Below, piece after piece: positions 43,646 through 52,337 of a DNA stretch of 64,000 nt. The stretch is from Myceligenerans salitolerans. Its GTDB lineage: Bacteria; Actinomycetota; Actinomycetes; Actinomycetales; Cellulomonadaceae. Numbering within the stretch: position 1 is the first letter of the stretch; each line of letters starts with the position of its first letter. A program made the translations under genes and the position numbers. The notes beneath the pieces were generated by a model. That model was not told the DNA's origin. It worked only from the letters and a program-made list of their open reading frames with translations, and made no database searches. Location: positions 1 through 64,000 of the forward strand of contig NZ_JAFMPK010000044.1 of the NCBI RefSeq assembly GCF_017349295.1, in the 5' to 3' direction.

Positions 43646-45331
43646 TCATGCGGGCACCTGCGCACCGCTCGGGTCGAGCTCCGAGGCCGTCGGCCTCGCC
43701 GACCGGACCCACGCCGCGATCCCGCAGACGGCCTCCCTGCAGGAACCGCAGCCGGTGGTCGCACGGGTCTCCGCGGCGATCTCCTCCAGCGAGTCCGTGC
43801 CGCTCGCGCAGCAGCCGGCGATCTCGCCCTTCGTGACGCCGTTGCACCGGCACACCACGGCGTCGTCGGGCATGTGCTCCGGTGAGTCCACCGGCGCCGC
43901 GGTCGGCATGATCGGTGTGATCAGGAGGAACGCCGGGTCGGCGGGCGCAGGGATACGTCGTGTGTAGGCGGCGGTGAGGTCGGCCGCGACGCGCGGGTCA
44001 CCCACGCACGTGGCGCCGACGAGGACGCCGTCGGCGACCACGGCCTCGACGAACCGGCCTCCGGCGGGGTCGGCGAGGCGTACCGCGCGTTCACCCGGGC
44101 GGGGCGAGCGGCCGAGGCCTGCCGCGCCCATGCTGACGATGCTCAGGTCACCCGCCTTGACCTTCACGACGTCGGTGCCGCGGGTGTCGATCCCTGTGTC
44201 GGACGGCGTGCGCGTGACCGCCTGCGAGCCGAGGAGCGTACCGAGCCGCACGGCCATCGACGGCCGCTCGCCCTGGTCGGGGAAGCGCAGATGCTCCCTG
44301 GGTCCGCCGGTCACGGCGGAGGCGCCCACGGCGGGGTCGAGGCCGGCGGCCTCCCGTGCGCTGGCAGCGGCACGCGCGGCCGCCTCGTCGGCGAACCGCT
44401 CGGCCAGGCGGCGAGCCTGGTCCCAGCCCTCGGCGACCAGACCGCGTGACCCCTCGGGCGGCTGGGCGCAGTCACCGATCGCACAGATCGCCTCGTCGTC
44501 CGGGCTGGTCAGGTCGTGGCCGACGACGATGCCGCGGTCCGTCGCCAGTCCCGCCGCCCGGGCGATCCCGGCGGTCGGGACGGTTCCGGTGGACAGCACG
44601 ACGAGGCCGGCGGCGACCACGTCGTCGTTCCCGAGCCGCACACCGACCACACGGCCGCCTGCGACGAGCACCTCGCTGGGCAGCACCCCGGCCCGCACGG
44701 TCACGCCGCGGGCGGCGAGGCCGGCGGCGAGCACCTCGCCGGCGGGCCCGTCCAGCTGGCGCGCCATCAGCGACGGCGCGCCGTCGACGATCGTGACCTC
44801 CAGGCCCCGGGCCGCGAGACCGTACGCGGCCTCGACGCCGAGGACGCCGCCACCCACCACGACGGCACGTGGGGTGTTCACGGTGGCCGCGACGATCTCG
44901 CGGGCGTCGTCCAGGGTGCGCAGCGCGTGCGCGCCGGCGGGCAGCCCGGCCGAGCCGCCCGTGCCCAGGCCCGGGACCGGGGGGATCCTGGCCTCGGACC
45001 CGGTGGCCAGGACCAGATGGTCGTAAGGATGCCGGGAACCGTCGTCGGCCACGACCACCCGCGCCTGACGGTCGATCGAGACCGCTCCGACGCCGCGACG
45101 CAGGTCCACGCGTTCCAGGTCGGGCATGGGCATGCCGATCGCCGCGACGTCGGTGCGACCCGCGACGACGTCGCTCAGCAGCACGCGGTTGTACGGCTCG
45201 TACGGCTCTGCGCCGAGAACGGTGACGTCGAACGCGTCGTCGGTGTCGCGGCGCAGCAGTTCGTCGACGAACCTGCCGCCGACCATGCCGAAACCGATCA
45301 CGACGATCCGCAACGGGACTCGCAGACTCAT
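43646..45331 (-). CDS. nasB: Nitrate reductase electron transfer subunit (NasB/NirB-like flavoprotein)
   Basis: The 561-residue protein opens with an FAD-binding motif (VVIGFGMVGGRFVDELL), followed by NAD-binding VVVGGGVLGVEAAYGLA and CAIGDCAQPPEG. It ends in a BFD-type [2Fe-2S] module, CRCNGVTKGEI plus TTGCGSC. It lacks the siroheme domain of NirB. Such proteins pass electrons from NAD(P)H to assimilatory nitrate reductase. The start ATG overlaps the nasA stop (ATGA), so the two subunits are translationally coupled. Confidence 0.88.
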   Translation of the reverse strand: MSLRVPLRIVVIGFGMVGGRFVDELLRRDTDDAFDVTVLGAEPYEPYNRVLLSDVVAGRTDVAAIGMPMPDLERVDLRRGVGAVSIDRQARVVVADDGSRHPYDHLVLATGSEARIPPVPGLGTGGSAGLPAGAHALRTLDDAREIVAATVNTPRAVVVGGGVLGVEAAYGLAARGLEVTIVDGAPSLMARQLDGPAGEVLAAGLAARGVTVRAGVLPSEVLVAGGRVVGVRLGNDDVVAAGLVVLSTGTVPTAGIARAAGLATDRGIVVGHDLTSPDDEAICAIGDCAQPPEGSRGLVAEGWDQARRLAERFADEAAARAAASAREAAGLDPAVGASAVTGGPREHLRFPDQGERPSMAVRLGTLLGSQAVTRTPSDTGIDTRGTDVVKVKAGDLSIVSMGAAGLGRSPRPGERAVRLADPAGGRFVEAVVADGVLVGATCVGDPRVAADLTAAYTRRIPAPADPAFLLITPIMPTAAPVDSPEHMPDDAVVCRCNGVTKGEIAGCCASGTDSLEEIAAETRATTGCGSCREAVCGIAAWVRSARPTASELDPSGAQVPA

Positions 45332-48102
45332 GCGGGGGTCTCCTCGAGTGTGGGGGCGGACTCGGGGCGGGTACCGGGCGCCCGGCCCGGTGCGGTGCCC
45401 GGCGGGAGGCCGTCGGGCACCGGTGCGACCTCGACGGCGCACACCTTGAACTCCGGCATCCCGGAGATCGGATCGGTGGCGTCCGTGGTCACGCGGTTCA
45501 CGGAGCCGACGCCGGACCAGTGGAACGGCATGAAGACCGTGTCGGGGCGCACGGCGTCGGTCCAGCGGGCGGTCGCCTCGACGAAGCCTCGACCGGTGGT
45601 GAGCCGGGCGCGGGCGCCGTCGGGCACGCCGATGCGGAAGCCGAGCACCGGGTGGATCTCGACGTACGGCTCCGGGACGAGCCGCTCCAGCTCCGTGACG
45701 CGGTGGGTCTGCGCCCCGGACTGGTAGTGCTGCAGCACGCGGCCGGTGACGAGGTAGAGGGGTGCGCCGGGGCGGACGTCGTCGGACGGCCCGTGGTGGT
45801 CGACGGCGATCATGCGGGCGCGCCCGTCGGGGGTCGGGAACCCGTCGAGGAACATCCGCGGCGTGCCGGGGTGGCCGGAAGACCCGCCGACGACGGAGCC
45901 AGGCGTGGGCACCGGCGCCGCGGGGACCGGCCAGAAGAGTCCCGGGCCGCCGGACGCCTCGTCGGCGTCGAGGCGGGCGTGGGACAGGCCCGAGTAGTCG
46001 GCGACGCCGCCGCGGGACGCGAGGGCGAGCTCGTCGAACACCTCGGCGGGGTCGGTCGGGAAACGCACCGATCCCGGTACGGTCTGGCCGGGCGTCCCCA
46101 GGCGGCGGGCCAGCTCGGCGAGGATCCAGAGCTCCGACCGGGCCTCGCCCGGCGCGTCGGTGGCACGCCGACGGCGGATGATCCTGCCCTCCAGGGAGGT
46201 CATGGTGCCTTCCTCCTCGGCCCACTGTGTGACGGGGAGGACGACGTCCGCCAGCCGCGCGGTCTCCGACGGGACGAAGTCGCAGACCACGAGAAGATCG
46301 AGCGACCTCAGGCGGTCGGCGACCGAGTCCGCGTTCGGTGCGCTGACGATCAGGTTCGATCCGTGCACCAGGAGCGCCCGGGGGCGTGTCTCGGCCCGTC
46401 CGGGTTCCCGCGCACCGGGGCCGGGTGACATGGTGCCGGGCGCGGTGCCGCCGGGCGCGGTGCCGGACGACGCGGTGGCCGGGCGAGGCCGCGCCCCCAG
46501 GGACTGGAGCAGCTGTACCGCGGGCTTGCCCGGCCCGGGCAGCGACTCGGGGGTCACGCCCCACACACCGGCGACGTACTCACGCGCGGCCGGGTCGTCG
46601 ATCTTGCGGTAGCCGGGGAGCTGGTCGGACTTCTGGCCGTGCTCGCGTCCCCCCTGCCCGTTGCCCTGCCCGGTGACGGCGCCGTATCCGGAGCCCTCTC
46701 GGCCGACGAGGCCGAGGGCGAGGGCGATGTTGATCGCGGCCGTCACGGTCGCGGTGCCCTGGGCGGACTGCTCCACGCCACGGCCGGTCAGGACGTAGGC
46801 GCCGCGCCCTCCGTTCGCCGGCGCCGCCACGGCGAGCAGCCGGGCCACGCGGCGCAGCTCCTCGGCCGGGACGCCGCAGACGGTCTCGGCACGCTCGGGC
46901 CACCAGGCGGCCACGGACCGGGCGACGTCGTCGAACCCGGTCACGCGCTCGGCGAGGTAGGCACGGTCGGCCAGGCCCTCGGCGAGGATCACGTGGAGCA
47001 GGCCGAGGAGCACCACCATGTCGGTGCCGGGAACCGGCTGCAGGTGGACGCCCGCACCGTCGTCGGTCAGTTTCGCCGTGGCGGAGACGCGCGGGTCGAC
47101 GACGACGAGCCCGCCCCTACCGCGGCGGCCCGCCTCACGCGCGCCGGTGAGATGCTGCACCGCGGGCGGCATCGTCTCGGCGAGGTTGGAGCCGAGCAGC
47201 AGCACGACGTCGGCCCCGCCGACATCCGCGAGAGGGAACGGCAGCCCGCGGTCGGCACCGAGGGCACGGTTGGCGGCGGCCGCCGCGGACGACATGCAGA
47301 ACCGCCCGTTGTAGTCGATGTTCGGGGTCTGCAGGACCGTTCGCGCGAACTTGCCGAGCGCGTACGCCTTCTCGTTGGTGAGCCCGCCACCGCCGAACAC
47401 CGCGACCGACCCGGGTCCGTGCTCGGCCCGGAGCGCGGCGAGCTTGCCGGCCACCAGATCGAGCGCGACCTCCCAGCTCACAGGGACCAAGGGATCCTCC
47501 GCCACCGCCGGCCGAGATGCCTTCGCGCCCGGCCGTCCGCCGCCGACCGCCCCATCCGACGCGGCACCATGGCCACGCCCCCTGTCGCCGCCGCGGCCGC
47601 TGTCGCCGCCACGCCCATCGGCGACCACGCCATCGTGCGCGACCACGTCATTTTCGCCGATGTTCACGTCGCCATCCCCACGAATGGCGTGGTCGCGCAC
47701 CGGGAGCTCCTGGGTGGGGGCCGGGAGCTCCTGGGTGGAGGGCGGCAGCTCCTGGATCGGGGGCGGGAGGAGGGAGCGGCGGATCTGGGGGACGGTGATG
47801 CGGTCGGTGGCCGTCAGGACCGAGGCGGAGGTCCAGCCCTTCTGGCACAGGCCACCGCGGTTGGTGGGGAACTGGCGCGGCGTCACCGTCAGCGGCAGGA
47901 CGCGCCGACGGGAGGCCCCGGAGGAGGGACCGTCCGCGCCACGACCGCCGTCACCCGCGGGCGACGCCGTCGCGGGCGGGTGACGGCGCTCGTGACCAGC
48001 GGGCGACGCCGTCGCGGGCGCGCCCCCGGCACCGGGCCCGGTGCCCGGCGCCAGGGACATGCCGCACTGCAGGGCGCAGTAGGGGCAGTGGGTGTCAGTC
48101 AT
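45328..48102 (-). CDS. nasA: Assimilatory nitrate reductase catalytic subunit with repeat insertions
   Basis: The molybdopterin enzyme has an N-terminal [4Fe-4S] site HCPYCALQC completed by GGLCQKGW, the Mo-ligand region YNGRFCMSS, and the C-terminal domain with SGVGSVNRV. It reduces nitrate to nitrite in the cytosol. At 924 residues it is longer than usual because of two low-complexity insertions: about 35 extra residues with repeated PATASPAG between the third and fourth cluster cysteines, and about 85 residues between ITVPQIRR and LVPVSWEVAL. Another Gly/Pro-rich stretch lies near residue 535. All remain in frame. ATG 48102 lies 1 nt after the narK stop. Confidence 0.88.
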   Translation of the reverse strand: MTDTHCPYCALQCGMSLAPGTGPGAGGAPATASPAGHERRHPPATASPAGDGGRGADGPSSGASRRRVLPLTVTPRQFPTNRGGLCQKGWTSASVLTATDRITVPQIRRSLLPPPIQELPPSTQELPAPTQELPVRDHAIRGDGDVNIGENDVVAHDGVVADGRGGDSGRGGDRGRGHGAASDGAVGGGRPGAKASRPAVAEDPLVPVSWEVALDLVAGKLAALRAEHGPGSVAVFGGGGLTNEKAYALGKFARTVLQTPNIDYNGRFCMSSAAAAANRALGADRGLPFPLADVGGADVVLLLGSNLAETMPPAVQHLTGAREAGRRGRGGLVVVDPRVSATAKLTDDGAGVHLQPVPGTDMVVLLGLLHVILAEGLADRAYLAERVTGFDDVARSVAAWWPERAETVCGVPAEELRRVARLLAVAAPANGGRGAYVLTGRGVEQSAQGTATVTAAINIALALGLVGREGSGYGAVTGQGNGQGGREHGQKSDQLPGYRKIDDPAAREYVAGVWGVTPESLPGPGKPAVQLLQSLGARPRPATASSGTAPGGTAPGTMSPGPGAREPGRAETRPRALLVHGSNLIVSAPNADSVADRLRSLDLLVVCDFVPSETARLADVVLPVTQWAEEEGTMTSLEGRIIRRRRATDAPGEARSELWILAELARRLGTPGQTVPGSVRFPTDPAEVFDELALASRGGVADYSGLSHARLDADEASGGPGLFWPVPAAPVPTPGSVVGGSSGHPGTPRMFLDGFPTPDGRARMIAVDHHGPSDDVRPGAPLYLVTGRVLQHYQSGAQTHRVTELERLVPEPYVEIHPVLGFRIGVPDGARARLTTGRGFVEATARWTDAVRPDTVFMPFHWSGVGSVNRVTTDATDPISGMPEFKVCAVEVAPVPDGLPPGTAPGRAPGTRPESAPTLEETPA
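47635..47700. repeat. Inverted repeat inside nasA insertion
   Basis: 18-nt arms at 47635-47652 and 47683-47700 match at 17 of 18 positions, the exception allowing a G-T pair, around a 30-nt loop. A related fragment (gcgaccacgccat) also lies at 47621-47633. It is REP-like in form. Confidence 0.65.
47701..47763. repeat. Three 21-bp tandem repeats inside nasA
   Basis: Three consecutive 21-bp units (47701, 47722, 47743) share cgg(g/c)agctcctgg. They encode a (T/I)QELPxx heptapeptide repeat in NasA. Confidence 0.8.
47957..48020. repeat. Pair of 22-bp direct repeats inside nasA N-terminus
   Basis: An identical 22-bp stretch (starting gcgggcgacgccgtcgcggg) is found at 47957-47978 and 47999-48020, offset by 42 nt so the frame is kept. 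It encodes the repeated PATASPAG peptide. Confidence 0.8.
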
Positions 48103-48103
48103 G

Positions 48104-49591
48104 TCAGACCTTCGCGGCGCGCATCTCACCGCGCCCGTAGACGAACCAGCAGACAGCGGCCATCAGGGCGTACATCCCGATGAACACCCAGAAGGCGGGA
48201 ACGAGGGAACCCGTCGCGGTCGTCGACACCGCGAACCCGCGTGGAATCAGGAACCCGCCGAACGCGCCCGCCGCACCCGCGATGCCGATGCAGCCCGCGG
48301 CCATCTTCGGGGTGCCGCGCGCGACCCGGAAGACGGCGGGGATCATCCGGTACACCGACCCGTTGCCGATGCCCGTGAAGACGAAGAGGAACATGAAGGA
48401 CGCGAAGAACATCGGGAAGTGGTGCGTGCCGAGCGACCAGATCGCACCCACGGTGCCGGCCGCCATCGCGGCGAACGAGACTAGCGTGATCGACACGCCA
48501 CCGAGCCGGTCGGCGAGAATCCCGCCCAGCGGGCGAGCCAGCGAACCGACCAGGGCGCCCATGAACGCCAGCGACAGGGAGACCTCGGGGAACTGGCCGT
48601 TCATGAGTGTCGGGAACGCCCCGGCGAAGCCGATGAACGACCCGAACGTCCCGATGTAGATGAAGCTGATGAGCCAGGTGTGCCTGCTGCGTGTGGCGAT
48701 CGCGAACTGGCGCGGGTCGGCCTTCACCGTGCCGAGGTTGTCCATGAACCGCCAGGCCAGGAAGATCGCCAGCAGGACGAACGGCACGAAGACGTACGCC
48801 GCGTTCTCCAGCGCCACGCCCGCGCTCGTCACGATCACCAGCGGCACCACGAACTGCACGGCCGCCGTGCCGATGTTGCCGCCGGCGGCGTTCCACCCGA
48901 GCGCCGCTCCCTTCTCCCTCTCCGGGTAGAAGAACGAGATGTTCGCCATGGACGACGCGAAGTTGCCGCCGCCGAAGCCCGCGAGCGCGGCGACACCGAG
49001 CAGCACCCCGAACGGCGTGTCCGGGTTCTGCACGACGACGGCGAGCGCCGAGCAGGGGATCAGGAGCAGGGTCGCGGAGACGATCGTCCAGTTGCGGCCG
49101 CCGAACAGGGGGACGGCAAGCGTGTACGGGATGCGCAGGGTCGCGCCGACCAGGGCGGGAAGGCCGATCAGCCAGAACATCTGGTCGGTCGTCAGGACGA
49201 AGCCCGCCGCGGGGAGCTGCGGCACGACGATGGACCAGACCGCCCAGACACAGAACCCGAGGAACTCGGCGAAGATCGAGATGAGGAGGTTGCGGCGGGC
49301 GATACGGCGCCCGCCGTCGTTCCAGAAGGTCGGGTCCTCCGGGTCCCAGTGCTGGATCCAGCGGCCGGTGCGGTGGTGCCGGCGTTCCGCGGCGGCGCGG
49401 ATGCCGGCCGCGCGGGCCGCCTCGAGGGCGTGGGCGGGAGCCGTGCCGGCTTCGGTCGTCGCGTCGCCGGCCTCGATGGTCGCTGCTTTCCCGGAGGTTG
49501 CCGCCGCGCCGGTCCGCGCCACATCGGTCGCGGTCGCCGTGTGCGCGACGGCGGTAGTGGGATCGTCTTCTCGGGCGGTCGGTGCGGACAC
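48104..49591 (-). CDS. narK: MFS nitrate/nitrite transporter
   Basis: Twelve transmembrane segments follow a cytoplasmic N-terminus of about 90 residues rich in Ala/Thr and Glu. NarK-family signatures are visible: GFGGGNFASSMANISFFYPEREKG (first nitrate signature) and GIAGAAGAFGGFLIPRG (second). It imports nitrate for the reductase encoded next. GTG 49591 was chosen because upstream codons translate DNA near the divergent promoter. As first gene of the leftward operon, its promoter lies within 49592-49869. Confidence 0.92.
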   Translation of the reverse strand: MSAPTAREDDPTTAVAHTATATDVARTGAAATSGKAATIEAGDATTEAGTAPAHALEAARAAGIRAAAERRHHRTGRWIQHWDPEDPTFWNDGGRRIARRNLLISIFAEFLGFCVWAVWSIVVPQLPAAGFVLTTDQMFWLIGLPALVGATLRIPYTLAVPLFGGRNWTIVSATLLLIPCSALAVVVQNPDTPFGVLLGVAALAGFGGGNFASSMANISFFYPEREKGAALGWNAAGGNIGTAAVQFVVPLVIVTSAGVALENAAYVFVPFVLLAIFLAWRFMDNLGTVKADPRQFAIATRSRHTWLISFIYIGTFGSFIGFAGAFPTLMNGQFPEVSLSLAFMGALVGSLARPLGGILADRLGGVSITLVSFAAMAAGTVGAIWSLGTHHFPMFFASFMFLFVFTGIGNGSVYRMIPAVFRVARGTPKMAAGCIGIAGAAGAFGGFLIPRGFAVSTTATGSLVPAFWVFIGMYALMAAVCWFVYGRGEMRAAKV

Positions 49592-49869
49592 GTGGTGCCT
49601 CCCTGATGGCTTGGTGCCCGACGACGTCGGGCATCCGGGAACGATGCTCCCGGCACCGGCCCGACGTCGGACCGGATGCGACGACGGTAGGAAAGCGGTG
49701 TTTCCATGCCGGTCATGAGGCGGTGAAGCGACCGTAAGAAAGAACGCACAGGCGTCCGCGGTGCGGTGTGAGGCGGCGGAGGGTGGCGCTCCGCGGCTCA
49801 CAGGCCGTGCCCCTCGGTGGTGAGAACCGTGCAACCCGTCGCGAACGGCGGACCATTAGCGTTGACGTC
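49592..49869. promoter_or_regulatory. Divergent control region between narK and moeA
   Basis: This 278-bp region separates the leftward nitrate operon and the rightward cofactor genes. It includes an AT-richer patch around 49680-49745. A GlnR-like arrangement on the minus strand (ATGAC, 7 nt, GAAAC near 49700) is off by one base from the usual spacing, so nitrogen control is only suspected. Confidence 0.5.
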
Positions 49870-51300
49870 GTGGAACCGACGAGCCGGACCGTGGCCGAGC
49901 ACCTCGATCGCGTGCTCGCGATGGTCGCGCCGCTGCCCGCGCGCGAGACGGCGCTCGCGGACGTCGTCGACGGCGGGCAGCCCGGTCCGGCGGTGGCGGC
50001 CGAGGAGGTGCGGGCCGCGCATGCCGTCCCCGCCTTCGACCACGCCGCCATGGACGGGTACGCCGTTCGCAGCGGCGACCTGCCCGCCGACTCCGAACCG
50101 GTGACGCTCCACGTCGTGGCCGACATCCCCGCCGCACCGAACGAACCCCGCGCGCTGGCGCCGGGGACCGCCGCCAGGATCATGACCGGTGCGCCCCTGC
50201 CACCCGGCGCGGATGCCGTCGTCCCCGTGGAGCGGACGTCGACCGGCCGGTTCGACCCGGCGGCGGGGTCTCGTCGCTCCGCGGCTCTGCCCCGCGACCC
50301 GGGCCGCACCGCCGGCACGGTGACACTGGGACGGCAGGCTCGCGACCACATCCGCCGGCGGGGCGCGGACATGACGGCGGGATCCGTGCTCGCGCGTGCC
50401 GGGGACGAGCTGACCGCACCGGTCGTGGCGGGACTGGCCGCCGCGGGCGTCTCGCACGTCCGTGTCCGACGACGGCCTCGGGTGGCGGTCGTCGCGACCG
50501 GTTCGGAGCTGGCCCCGGCGGGGTCACCGACCCGGCCGGGACAGATCACCGACTCGAACTCGCTCATGCTCGCGGCCGCGGTGCGGGCGGCAGGAGCGGA
50601 GGTCGTCCGGCTGGGTCCGGTGCCGGACGACCCCGCCGCGCTGCGCGCCGTGCTGGACAGGGCGGTCGGCGAAGCGGCGAACCCTCTCCGGGCGGGCGAC
50701 CCGACCACGGACGCCGTCACCACGGCGGACCCCGCCCGCCGGGGAGGCGATGCGGCCCCGTCCAGGAGCCGTGGGATCGACCTCGTCGTCACCGCCGGCG
50801 GCGTGTCCGCCGGTGCGGCCGACGTCGTCCGGGCCGTGCTCTCGCCGCGGTTGCCGGGGGCGGCCCCCGACGGAGCGGCCTCGGGTCCCGAGAGCGGCCG
50901 GCCGGGAGCCGTGTCCGACGTCGATGTCGCCGCCGTGGGGATGAAGCCCGGGCGGCCGCAGGCGCTCGCGCGCTGGCGCGGTGTCCCGTGGATCGCCGTT
51001 CCTGGCACCCCGGTGGCCGCCTACGTCTCGTTCGCCATGTTCGTGCGGCCGGCGATCGAGCGGCTGCGCGGGCTGCCCGGCCCGGGTCGCGCGCCGGAGT
51101 CCCGGCCGGCCGCCGTCGGGTGGAGCAGCCCGCGCGGCCGGGAGCAGGTCGTGCCGGTACGGGTGCTGCCCCATGGCGTAGAGCCCACCGGCGACGGGCA
51201 TCACCTGTCGGCACTGCTGGCGGCGGACGCACTTGCCGTGGTTCCCGCCGACGTCGAGAAGGTCGAGCCGGGCGATGCGGTGCCGGTGGTCCCGCTGTGA
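49870..51300 (+). CDS. moeA: Molybdopterin molybdotransferase
   Basis: The MoeA architecture is clear: an N-terminal helical region with VPAFDHAAMDGYAVR, the linker GTAARIMTGAPLPPGADAVV, and the MogA-like core with RVAVVATGSELA and DSNSLMLAAAV. It inserts molybdate into adenylylated molybdopterin, needed by NasA. The core contains an Ala/Arg/Pro-rich insertion (residues about 275-305) before DLVVTAGGVSAG. GTG 49870 (VEPTSRTVAEHL) matches homologue starts. mobA overlaps by GTGA. Confidence 0.92.
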   Translation: MEPTSRTVAEHLDRVLAMVAPLPARETALADVVDGGQPGPAVAAEEVRAAHAVPAFDHAAMDGYAVRSGDLPADSEPVTLHVVADIPAAPNEPRALAPGTAARIMTGAPLPPGADAVVPVERTSTGRFDPAAGSRRSAALPRDPGRTAGTVTLGRQARDHIRRRGADMTAGSVLARAGDELTAPVVAGLAAAGVSHVRVRRRPRVAVVATGSELAPAGSPTRPGQITDSNSLMLAAAVRAAGAEVVRLGPVPDDPAALRAVLDRAVGEAANPLRAGDPTTDAVTTADPARRGGDAAPSRSRGIDLVVTAGGVSAGAADVVRAVLSPRLPGAAPDGAASGPESGRPGAVSDVDVAAVGMKPGRPQALARWRGVPWIAVPGTPVAAYVSFAMFVRPAIERLRGLPGPGRAPESRPAAVGWSSPRGREQVVPVRVLPHGVEPTGDGHHLSALLAADALAVVPADVEKVEPGDAVPVVPL

Positions 51301-51992
51301 ACGGTTCCACCCGTGCGACCGGCTCCGCCGTCGAGCCGCACGACGCGATCGTGCTCGCGGGCGGCCGCGCGACCCGACTCGGCGGTGCCGCCAAGCCGGA
51401 GTTGCGGTCCCGCGACGGCGTCCCGCTCCTGCACCTCGCGCTGGACGCGGCAGGGGATGCTCGCCGGATCGCCGTCGTCGGCCCCGACGACCTGACGGGA
51501 ACGGTCGCTGCCCACCCGGCCGCTCCCCGGACCCTGCTCACCAGGGAGGATCCGCCGTTCGGCGGCCCGGTGGCCGCGATCGCGGCGGGGTTCGCGGCGC
51601 TGGGAGCTCCCGAGCCCCCGGCCCCGCGCGACGTGCCATGGGTGCTGATCCTCGCCGTCGACGTCCCGCGCGCCGCGGACGCCGTGCCGCGGCTCGCCGA
51701 CGCCGTCGCCGGGGGAGAGCCCGGCGTGGACGGGGCGCATCTCGTCGCCGAGGGGCGAGCGCAGTGGCTCGTCGGGATGTATCGCACCGCCGCGCTGAGG
51801 GAGCGGCTCGCCGCGACCACCGTCGAACACGCCACGTCGCCGGGGCGCGGCATCTCCGTGCGACGGCTGCTGTCCGGCCTGCGCCTGCTCGACGTCCCGG
51901 ACCCTGGCAGTCTGTCCGCAGACGTCGACACGTGGGACGATGCCGAGAACCTGGGCGTCCACCCCGGTCCCTCACCGAAGGAACGAGCATGA
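51297..51992 (+). CDS. mobA: Molybdenum cofactor guanylyltransferase
   Basis: The nucleotidyltransferase opens with AIVLAGGRATRLGGAAKPEL, the MobA GTP-binding signature, and has LILAVDVPRAADAVP as the metal-binding strand. It attaches GMP to Moco, making the MGD form used by nitrate reductases such as NasA. The start GTG overlaps the moeA stop and the next gene overlaps its stop by ATGA, giving a three-gene unit. Confidence 0.9.
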   Translation: MNGSTRATGSAVEPHDAIVLAGGRATRLGGAAKPELRSRDGVPLLHLALDAAGDARRIAVVGPDDLTGTVAAHPAAPRTLLTREDPPFGGPVAAIAAGFAALGAPEPPAPRDVPWVLILAVDVPRAADAVPRLADAVAGGEPGVDGAHLVAEGRAQWLVGMYRTAALRERLAATTVEHATSPGRGISVRRLLSGLRLLDVPDPGSLSADVDTWDDAENLGVHPGPSPKERA

Positions 51993-52234
51993 CCGACCTG
52001 CAGACCTGGATCGCCGCGTTGGAGACCGAGCTCGGGCTCGATCCCGGGACCGTGGACATGAACGCGGTCCTCGACCTGGCCCGGGACGCGGCACATGCCG
52101 TCGCAAGGCCGGCCGCGCCTCTGACCACCTACGCCGTCGGCTACGCGGCCGGCTTGGCGGCGGCCTCCGGAGACACCACGAACGCGGCGCGCAAGGCCTT
52201 GGCCCTGGCGAACCGCTGGCCGCGGGAGGCCTGA
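51989..52234 (+). CDS. DUF6457 small protein of the molybdenum cofactor operon
   Basis: This 81-residue helical protein (MTDLQTWIAALETELGL; TTYAVGYAAGLAA) matches the DUF6457 family usually found next to mobA in actinobacteria, where it sometimes occurs fused to it. ATGA overlap with mobA indicates coupled synthesis. The function is unknown; an accessory role in cofactor delivery is inferred from context. Confidence 0.85.
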   Translation: MTDLQTWIAALETELGLDPGTVDMNAVLDLARDAAHAVARPAAPLTTYAVGYAAGLAAASGDTTNAARKALALANRWPREA

Positions 52235-52337
52235 CCCACGAGCCTGCCTGGATCGGCGGGACGGTCTTCGCGTCGGGACGATGCTCAAGCGACCGCGAGC
52301 CGATCGCCGCCCGGTGTTCGTTTGTCAGACTTGGGCC

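Noticed and set aside
49695-49740. GlnR box upstream of narK
   Set aside because: Only half-sites resembling GAC and GAAAC are present, with spacing one base off the consensus, so nitrogen control is suspected but not claimed as a site.
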